From positions 1 through 10,149 of the forward strand of contig MGRY01000233.1 of NCBI GenBank assembly GCA_001799045.1: a stretch of 10,149 nucleotides of DNA, read 5' to 3'. This DNA comes from Deltaproteobacteria bacterium RIFCSPLOWO2_02_56_12. Its GTDB lineage: Bacteria > Desulfobacterota > Binatia > UBA9968. The notes under the pieces were generated by a model. That model ran no database searches. It was not told the DNA's origin and worked only from the letters and a program-made list of their open reading frames with translations. Positions 5,668 to 10,149 of the stretch are shown piece after piece (position 1 is the stretch's first letter; each line of letters begins with the position of its first letter). The translations under genes and the position numbers were made by a program.

Positions 5668-6687
5668 ATGATTCCCAAGGTGCCGAGAGAGAACTTGCTG
5701 GAGCTTTGCAGAAGGATGCTCCTCATACGCCATTTCGAGGAGAGGCTCATCCACCTCCATGACGAGGAGCGCTTCAGCGGACATTACCACGTTTACATAG
5801 GCCAGGAAGCGACCGGGGTGCCGGCCCTTTCCTGCCTTGAGCGAGGGGATTTCCTTTTCACCACCCACCGCAACCACGGCCATCTTCTTGCGCGGGGTGC
5901 CGACCCGCGACGCCTCTTTGCCGAGATCCTGGGGCGAAAAGACGGTTACAACAAGGGTAAAGGCGGGACCTTTCATCTTGCGGCATCGGAGCTGGGTTTT
6001 TTCCATACCTCCGGGATCGTGGGCGGGATTATCCCCTTGGCCACGGGCACAGCTTATGCCGCCAGGGCGAAAAAAAGCGGCCAGATCACGGTTTGCCTTT
6101 TCGGCGATGGGGCGCTGGAGGAAGGCGCGGCGCCGGAGTCATTCAACCTGGCCTCTCTCTGGAAGCTTCCGGTTCTTTTTCTTTGCGAGAACAACGGAAA
6201 GTACGGCGCAGGTCGGGCGGTGGGCGCGGCCCAGTCTCCCACCATGGCGGTCTATCCGCTGACGGATCTGCCGGCAACCTACAAAATCCCCGCGAAGCAG
6301 ATAGATGGTACAGATGCTGGCGCCGTTCACGTTGCTGTTTCTGAGGCGGTCGCGAAAATTAGGCGCGGAGAGGGTCCGCAATTCATTGAGACGCAGACGG
6401 TGCGCTGGCCGGGAAGCGAGACCAACTGGCCGGTCGTCCCGGTGGCGACGGACGCGGCCATGGCCTGGGATGTGAGCTCCGTGCCTGAAGCCGTGAGGGA
6501 ATGGTACCGTTCCAGCGATCCTGTGCTGATCTTCATCCGGGAGCTCTGGGAGAAAAAACAGGCGACAAAAGAGGATATCGCCGAGCTTGATAGAGACGTG
6601 CGCAAGGCCGTCGAGCAGGCTGCGAACTTCGCCCTTGCAAGCCCGTTCCCCGAGCCCGAGGAAGCGCTCAAAGATGTCTTTGCTTGA
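5668..6687 (+). CDS. TPP-dependent 2-oxoacid dehydrogenase E1 component, alpha subunit
   Basis: This 339-residue protein resembles the alpha chain of pyruvate, acetoin and branched-chain 2-oxoacid dehydrogenase E1. Marks are YIGQEAT (43-49), TTHRNHGHLLARG (65-77), KGKGGTFH (96-103), and the TPP/Mg motif from GDGALEEG (146-153) to ENN (174-176). E1 decarboxylates a 2-oxoacid and passes the acyl group to lipoyl-E2. The C-terminal loop departs from the family: canonical R-x-x-GHS is RWPGSETNW here (246-254), so the conserved TPP-pocket His is Ser. The ATG at 5668 has only a weak GAGAGA site before it. The gene follows eno by 36 nt and is followed by E1 beta after 45 nt, probably one operon. No E2 or E3 gene is in the window. 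Pyruvate is a natural guess given enolase, but acetoin or another 2-oxoacid is equally possible. Confidence 0.88.
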   Translation: MIPKVPRENLLELCRRMLLIRHFEERLIHLHDEERFSGHYHVYIGQEATGVPALSCLERGDFLFTTHRNHGHLLARGADPRRLFAEILGRKDGYNKGKGGTFHLAASELGFFHTSGIVGGIIPLATGTAYAARAKKSGQITVCLFGDGALEEGAAPESFNLASLWKLPVLFLCENNGKYGAGRAVGAAQSPTMAVYPLTDLPATYKIPAKQIDGTDAGAVHVAVSEAVAKIRRGEGPQFIETQTVRWPGSETNWPVVPVATDAAMAWDVSSVPEAVREWYRSSDPVLIFIRELWEKKQATKEDIAELDRDVRKAVEQAANFALASPFPEPEEALKDVFA

Positions 6688-6727
6688 AAGGTTGTTGAAA
6701 AACCCTGTTCTCAGGCTGTTGAAAGGT
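6684..6727 (+). repeat. Short repeated TTGAAA elements in the E1 alpha-beta spacer
   Basis: TTGAAAGGT occurs at 6684-6692 (across the E1 alpha stop) and again at 6719-6727, with a further TTGAAA at 6695-6700. The block between resembles short interspersed GTTGAAAAACC...CAGGCTGTTGAAA sequences remembered from deltaproteobacterial intergenic regions; this is recollection, not a search. The second copy supplies AAAGGTGA, the ribosome site for E1 beta. Confidence 0.4.
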
Positions 6728-6732
6728 GACGC

Positions 6733-7704
6733 ATGAGAGAGCTGGCCTATTACGAAGCGAAGCTCGAGGCGCTAAGCGAGCTCATGGCCGCGGACGAGAG
6801 CGTTCACTTGATCGGCGGATCTTTTCTAGGACTGAGCCCGCATAGAGGCCTCTTCAGCGCAATCGAAAAAAACTATCCGGACAGAGTGATCGCACCGCCC
6901 ATCTCCGAGCTTGGCTACTCCGGTCTCGCCATCGGGGCCGCGATGGCCGGGCTTAGAACCGTGGTGGATCTCGGCACCGGGAGCTTCATTTACGAGGCCT
7001 GGCCCCAGGTGGTCAACGAAGCAGCTAATGCCTTTTACATGTCCGGAGGGCAGACCCGCGCGCCCGTGGTCTTTCACGTCCTCCACGGCATTCGCGGCGC
7101 GGGCGCGGCCCAGCACTCCCACAGCCCGCAGGCAATGCTTTGGAACTGCCCTGGGCTTGAGATCGTCCTGCCGTCATCGCCGGGAGATGTCAAAGGACTT
7201 CTCAAGACCGCCGCCCGTAGCCCCAACCCAACCATCTTTATCGACCACGCTCAACTCCTCGAAACGCGGGGGCCCGTGCCTGAAGGAGACGGAGCGATTC
7301 CCTTTGGCCGGGCGGAGGTCAAGCGGGCAGGCAAGGACGTCACCGTGATTGCCACCTCGATTGAAGTGCAGCGCAGCCTGGCTGTTGCCGAGCAGCTCGC
7401 AAGAGAGGGAATTCAGGTCGAGGTCGTAGACCCCCGCACTGTGGTGCCGCTCGATTTCGCGACGCTGCTTGAGTCCGTGGAAAAAACCGGGCGCGTGGTC
7501 ATTGTGGATCAGTGCCACAAAAGCTGCGGGATTGCGGCGGAGATAGCGGCAAGGATCGCCGAGGAGGGCTTCGACAAGCTCAAGGCGCCCATCCGCCGGG
7601 TGACCACGCCGGATGTGCCGATCCCTTTTAGCCCTCCGCTTGAAGAGTTTGTCACTCCCTCGGAGCCGCGCATCATCGAAGCGATCCGCTCCGTGCTGCG
7701 CTGA
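6733..7704 (+). CDS. TPP-dependent 2-oxoacid dehydrogenase E1 component, beta subunit
   Basis: The 323-residue protein is the partner beta chain (transketolase pyrimidine and C-terminal domains). PPISELGYSGLAIGAA at 55-70 carries Glu59, which activates the thiamine ring; FYMSGG is at 101-106; AAQHSHSPQA at 125-134 keeps the QHS motif with His128; and PGLEIVLPSSPGDVKGLL at 140-157 is typical. The C-terminal domain (about 195-323) shows VVDPRTVVPLD (231-241) and TTPDVPIPF (291-299). Departures from pyruvate dehydrogenase are DLGTGSFIYEAWPQ (79-92) in place of EFMTFNFxxQAxDQ and VDQCHKSCG (258-266) in place of the usual VEEGW-type loop, so the substrate may differ. The ATG at 6733 follows AAAGGTGA closely. 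The stop is 6 nt from the stop of the convergent cyclodeaminase-like gene, with no visible terminator between. Confidence 0.9.
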   Translation: MRELAYYEAKLEALSELMAADESVHLIGGSFLGLSPHRGLFSAIEKNYPDRVIAPPISELGYSGLAIGAAMAGLRTVVDLGTGSFIYEAWPQVVNEAANAFYMSGGQTRAPVVFHVLHGIRGAGAAQHSHSPQAMLWNCPGLEIVLPSSPGDVKGLLKTAARSPNPTIFIDHAQLLETRGPVPEGDGAIPFGRAEVKRAGKDVTVIATSIEVQRSLAVAEQLAREGIQVEVVDPRTVVPLDFATLLESVEKTGRVVIVDQCHKSCGIAAEIAARIAEEGFDKLKAPIRRVTTPDVPIPFSPPLEEFVTPSEPRIIEAIRSVLR

Positions 7705-7710
7705 TTTCCA

Positions 7711-8688
7711 CTAGATCTCGACGTTGACTCCGATTTTTCGCTCGATCGCCTTCCGATAAACGAACTGGGCCGTGGCCACGTCTTGAATGGCGACGCCTAC
7801 GCATTTATAGACGGTAACCTCGTCGGCGTTCTTTCTTCCCGCCTTTTTGCCGGCCAGGATCTCGCCAATCTCGGCATAGATGTGATCCTCTGTGATCGCT
7901 CCTTCTTTAATGGCGAGAATAATATCGCCGCACTCCGCCATGATCGCTTCGCGTGAATCGACCACTACCTTCGCCCGCTGGAAAGTCGCGGCATCGATCT
8001 CCCTGAGATCGGGACGATGGGAACCCACGGCGTTGATATGCACCCCGGGCTTGAGCCAATCGGCGCTCAGGATCGGCTCCTTGGCCGTCGTGACGGTCAC
8101 AAGCAGATCCGCATTGCGAACCGCCGCCTCCGCGGTTTTCACAGGCTCGATCTTGATCCCCACCTCCGGCTCCAATTCCTGTATTAAACTCTGAACGCTT
8201 TTTTCCACCAGGTCGTAAACCTTTATCGCCCTGATTTTTCTCACCCTGCACAGGGCCCGGATATGAGCCCTGGCCTGCACCCCGGCCCCGAGAATACCAA
8301 GCACGGGAGTCTCCGGATTTGCCAGTGCCCTAGTCGCAGCGGCCGACACACATGCGGTCCGAATGGAGGTGATGTAGGTCCCATCCATCACCGCCAGAAG
8401 TTTTCCAGTCTCTGTGCTGTACAGAAAAACGGTGGCAAGAATCGTCGGCAGACCCTGCTTGGGATTTTCCGGGAAGTAGGTCACGACCTTCATGCCCAGC
8501 GCTTTATCCGCGCCGAGATAAGCGGGCATGCTGGTAATCCGCCCCTTGATCTCAGGCAGCGGCACGACCAGTCTCACCGGCATAACCGCCTTGCCGGTGG
8601 AAAATTGAACGTGCGCCCGTTCCAGCGCCTGGATCAGCTCCTCAACATCGATGAGCCTTCGAACTTCTTTTTCGGATAAGACAAGCAT
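7711..8688 (-). CDS. Ornithine cyclodeaminase / mu-crystallin family protein
   Basis: This 325-residue enzyme belongs to the NAD(P)-dependent ornithine cyclodeaminase/mu-crystallin family, whose members include ornithine cyclodeaminase, alanine dehydrogenase and ketimine reductases. It has the substrate-side lysine region GMKVVTYFPEN (65-75, Lys67), SIRTACVSAAATRALA (108-123), the Rossmann loop GILGAGVQARAH (131-142), the catalytic Asp227 in AVGSHRPDLREID (220-232), and VYKCVGVAIQD (293-303) where FKSVG is usual. The reaction cannot be assigned: ornithine, alanine, a cyclic ketimine or another amino acid are all possible. The ATG at 8688 follows GAGG by 4 nt and lies 6 nt after the tsaC stop, so it is the last gene of the purD-purE-tsaC run. 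Confidence 0.9.
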   Translation of the reverse strand: MLVLSEKEVRRLIDVEELIQALERAHVQFSTGKAVMPVRLVVPLPEIKGRITSMPAYLGADKALGMKVVTYFPENPKQGLPTILATVFLYSTETGKLLAVMDGTYITSIRTACVSAAATRALANPETPVLGILGAGVQARAHIRALCRVRKIRAIKVYDLVEKSVQSLIQELEPEVGIKIEPVKTAEAAVRNADLLVTVTTAKEPILSADWLKPGVHINAVGSHRPDLREIDAATFQRAKVVVDSREAIMAECGDIILAIKEGAITEDHIYAEIGEILAGKKAGRKNADEVTVYKCVGVAIQDVATAQFVYRKAIERKIGVNVEI

Positions 8689-8694
8689 CGCGCC

Positions 8695-9342
8695 TCAAAG
8701 ACCAGCAGCAAGAGCTTTCTCCAATTCCTCTCGAATTATCACCCCTTCCCGAATAATCTTCAACCTGCCATCAACGATCTCAACAACCGTCGAACCTTTT
8801 CTACCTTTCAGTCTCCCCCCGTCGAGAAAGATTTCAATTCTGCTAGAAAAGTAGCTCATGGCTGCTTCAATGCTTCGCGCCGGTTCTTTTCCAGAGGGAT
8901 TGGCGCTGGTGGCCGTAAGCGGGCGGCCCAATTCTCGCGCCAGCCGGGTGGCGAGCGGGTGACTGGAGATTCTAATTCCCACACCGCCACCGCGGTTAAG
9001 GAGCGGCGCCGGGAGATTCTTTTTACCTGGAAGGACTAGCGTGAGAGGTCCGGGCCAAAACCGCTCCATGAGTTTTCGCGCCACAGTCGGCACATCCGTC
9101 ACGATGTCCTTAAGCATCTCCCTGCCCGCGATGATGACCGGAATGGGATTTTCCGGCTTGCGACCCTTGAGGAAAACGACTTGCTCGACGGCGGTCTCAT
9201 TGAAGGCATCGGCCCCTAAACCATAAAAGGTCTCGGTGGGGAAAACGATCACCTCACCGCGCTTCAGCGCATCGACGGCCCGAGAGAAAACTTTAGCGCT
9301 AACGCCTTTTCTTTCTGAGTTTTCGATCTTTTTCCTCGACAC
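8695..9342 (-). CDS. tsaC: L-threonylcarbamoyladenylate synthase (TsaC/YrdC domain)
   Basis: The protein makes threonylcarbamoyl-AMP from threonine, bicarbonate and ATP, the first step of t6A formation at position 37 of ANN-reading tRNAs. The YrdC domain is complete: FPTETFYGLGADA (34-46), KGRKPENPIP (59-68), RFWPGPLTLVLP (94-105), VGIRISSHP (121-129), TSANPSG (145-151) and STVVEI (184-189). At 215 residues it is the short TsaC type without the extra Sua5 domain. The frame is open to 9549, but the part before 9342 is out-of-frame purE sequence. The GTG at 9342 is the best start, with AAGGAG (9358-9353) 10 nt before it; no ATG lies near the expected N-terminus. This makes a 44-nt overlap with the end of purE and suggests translational coupling. 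Confidence 0.9.
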   Translation of the reverse strand: MSRKKIENSERKGVSAKVFSRAVDALKRGEVIVFPTETFYGLGADAFNETAVEQVVFLKGRKPENPIPVIIAGREMLKDIVTDVPTVARKLMERFWPGPLTLVLPGKKNLPAPLLNRGGGVGIRISSHPLATRLARELGRPLTATSANPSGKEPARSIEAAMSYFSSRIEIFLDGGRLKGRKGSTVVEIVDGRLKIIREGVIIREELEKALAAGL

Positions 9343-9811
9343 CCGAGGCCATCTCCTTCTTGAGCTGCGCCAGTTTGGTAGAAATTCGTAAATCCTTGCG
9401 CGCAAGAATCTCCGCGGCAAAAATTCCTGCGTTCGCCGCACCTGCCTTGCCGATCGCCATAGTCGCGACCGGCACGCCCGCCGGCATCTGCACGGTGGAG
9501 AGCAGCGCGTCCAACCCCTTAAGACTGGAAGAGTCGATGGGCACGCCAATCACGGGAAGCGTCGTATGTGCAGCCACTGCGCCGGCCAAATGGGCCGCTG
9601 CCCCTGCCCCCACGATGATCACCTCGATCCCTCGCTTAGAGGCCGAGTCAGCATACTCATGAGTTTTCCCCGGGGTGCGATGGGCGGAAAGGATGCGCGT
9701 CTCATACCGAATGCCGAAATAATCGAGCCGCTTCTCGGCCTCCCGCATCACCTCTAGATCGGAGTCGCTGCCCATCAGGATCCCCACCCTGGGTTCAGAC
9801 TTCTTCTTCAT
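9299..9811 (-). CDS. purE: 5-(carboxyamino)imidazole ribonucleotide mutase
   Basis: Class I PurE, 170 residues, which moves the carboxylate of N5-CAIR to give 4-carboxy-AIR in de novo purine synthesis. The active-site motifs are all seen: GILMGSDSDLEVM (10-22), LSAHRTPGK (41-49) with the catalytic His44, IVGAGAAAHLAG (66-77) and PVIGVPIDSSSLKG (86-99). The last 25 residues (146-170) are unusually rich in Lys, Arg and Glu; their DNA also encodes the start of tsaC. The ATG at 9811 follows AGGGA by 6 nt. purD lies 79 nt upstream on the same strand, separated by tandem repeats. No purK is in the window, though this PurE type normally needs it. Confidence 0.96.
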   Translation of the reverse strand: MKKKSEPRVGILMGSDSDLEVMREAEKRLDYFGIRYETRILSAHRTPGKTHEYADSASKRGIEVIIVGAGAAAHLAGAVAAHTTLPVIGVPIDSSSLKGLDALLSTVQMPAGVPVATMAIGKAGAANAGIFAAEILARKDLRISTKLAQLKKEMASGVEEKDRKLRKKRR

Positions 9812-9827
9812 ACTTCATCCCTTTTCC

Positions 9828-9869
9828 CATTTTGGATTTTAGATTTTCGATTTTGGATTATGGATTGAA
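9828..9869. repeat. Degenerate 7-nt tandem array between purD and purE
   Basis: Six head-to-tail heptamers can be read on the plus strand: CATTTTG, GATTTTA, GATTTTC, GATTTTG, GATTATG and GATTGAA. The consensus is GATTTTN. The array fills most of the purD-purE gap and is AT-rich, unlike its surroundings. It directly adjoins a second array with an 8-nt unit. Confidence 0.7.
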
Positions 9870-9908
9870 ACCCTTCAACCCTTGAACCCTTTATCCCTTC
9901 ATCCTTTT
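9869..9908. repeat. 8-nt tandem array running into the purD stop codon
   Basis: Five octamers can be read on the plus strand: AACCCTTC, AACCCTTG, AACCCTTT, ATCCCTTC and ATCCTTTT. The last units are part of purD: its TAA stop is at 9893-9891 and its final Lys-Arg-Met-Lys-Gly codons come from the repeats. On the transcribed-sense (minus) strand the array is rich in AAGGG, like repeated ribosome sites. Confidence 0.65.
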
Positions 9909-10149
9909 CAAAGCCCTTTGGGCGATGTCCCTGCGATAGTGCATCCCATCCCACTCGATCTCGCCAATGGCCCGGTAAACCTCCCGCACCGCCTCCTGGA
10001 TATTAGTTCCCAAAGCGGTCACGCCTAAAACCCGCCCTCCGGAAGTTAAAAAACGGCCTTGCTTTTCTGCGCTTCCGGCATGAAAGACAAAACCCCTCTG
10101 CCAATGCTTTAACTTCTCTAACCCTCGGATCTCTTGGCCCTTCTCGTAG
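9891..10149 (-). CDS. purD: Phosphoribosylamine-glycine ligase, C-terminal part (5' end beyond window)
   Basis: The frame read from the window edge gives 85 residues and a TAA stop at 9893-9891. It matches the C-terminal domain of PurD (GAR synthetase), which joins phosphoribosylamine and glycine with ATP in purine synthesis. Recognisable parts are YEKGQEIRGL (1-10 of the visible part), VFHAGS (21-26), LTSGGRVLGVTALGTN (34-49), and the closing DGMHYRRDIAQRALKR (67-82), the typical PurD end. The catalytic ATP-grasp region lies outside the window. It is on the same strand as purE, tsaC and the cyclodeaminase-like gene and is probably cotranscribed with them. Confidence 0.93.
   Translation of the reverse strand, partial: YEKGQEIRGLEKLKHWQRGFVFHAGSAEKQGRFLTSGGRVLGVTALGTNIQEAVREVYRAIGEIEWDGMHYRRDIAQRALKRMKG

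Noticed and set aside
9343..9549. N-terminal extension of TsaC to 9549
   Set aside because: This part is the antiphase translation of purE, rich in Arg and Cys, without similarity to the YrdC family.
9828..9908. CRISPR-like array
   Set aside because: The units are 7-8 nt, directly adjoining and without spacers, so these are simple tandem repeats.

Overview
The window is a 10.1 kb piece of a GC-rich bacterial chromosome (about 57% G+C by eye). It is densely coded on both strands and carries mostly housekeeping genes. A tRNA-Gly with encoded CCA, Shine-Dalgarno sites and sigma70-type promoters show it is bacterial. The gene mix (Gly-rich RRM protein, split TPP enzyme pair, YfeX-type DyP peroxidase, E1 alpha/beta pair beside enolase, ornithine-cyclodeaminase-like gene beside purDE) recalls uncultured Deltaproteobacteria, NC10 or Rokubacteria-like genomes. 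That placement is an impression from gene content, not a demonstrated assignment.

Layout. 1-265 (-): almost complete DUF2442 gene, cut by the window edge, with a promoter whose -10 lies in a 14-bp perfect palindrome. 333-407 (-): tRNA-Gly(CCC) with its own near-consensus promoter. 475-1413 (-): YfeX-like dye-decolorizing peroxidase. 1414-1795: long intergenic region with a promoter and two inverted repeats in front of an RRM RNA-binding protein (1796-2137, +), which ends in a strong terminator. 2214-3316 (-): two overlapping genes for the two halves of a sulfopyruvate/phosphonopyruvate-decarboxylase-like TPP enzyme. 3510-3884 (+): GcvH-fold protein without the lipoylated lysine. 3904-4278 (-): FtsB/DivIC-like septum protein, divergent from 4345-7704 (+): enolase, E1 alpha, E1 beta. 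10149-7711 (-): purD (partial), purE, tsaC, ornithine cyclodeaminase-like gene, with two adjoining tandem-repeat arrays between purD and purE.

How the genes fit together. Enolase makes phosphoenolpyruvate, and the two E1 genes encode a TPP-dependent 2-oxoacid dehydrogenase component, so the plus-strand cluster looks like lower glycolysis feeding acyl-CoA formation. No E2 or E3 gene is present and E1 alpha departs from the canonical active-site loop, so its substrate is open. PurD and PurE act early in de novo purine synthesis; TsaC starts t6A modification of tRNA; the last gene of that run is an NAD(P)-dependent enzyme of unknown substrate.

No mobile element, CRISPR array or clear defence system is seen. 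The points most worth a second look are the GcvH-like protein with Ser at the lipoyl position, the unusual E1 pair, the palindrome-controlled DUF2442 gene next to a tRNA, and the paired 7-nt and 8-nt tandem arrays between purD and purE.
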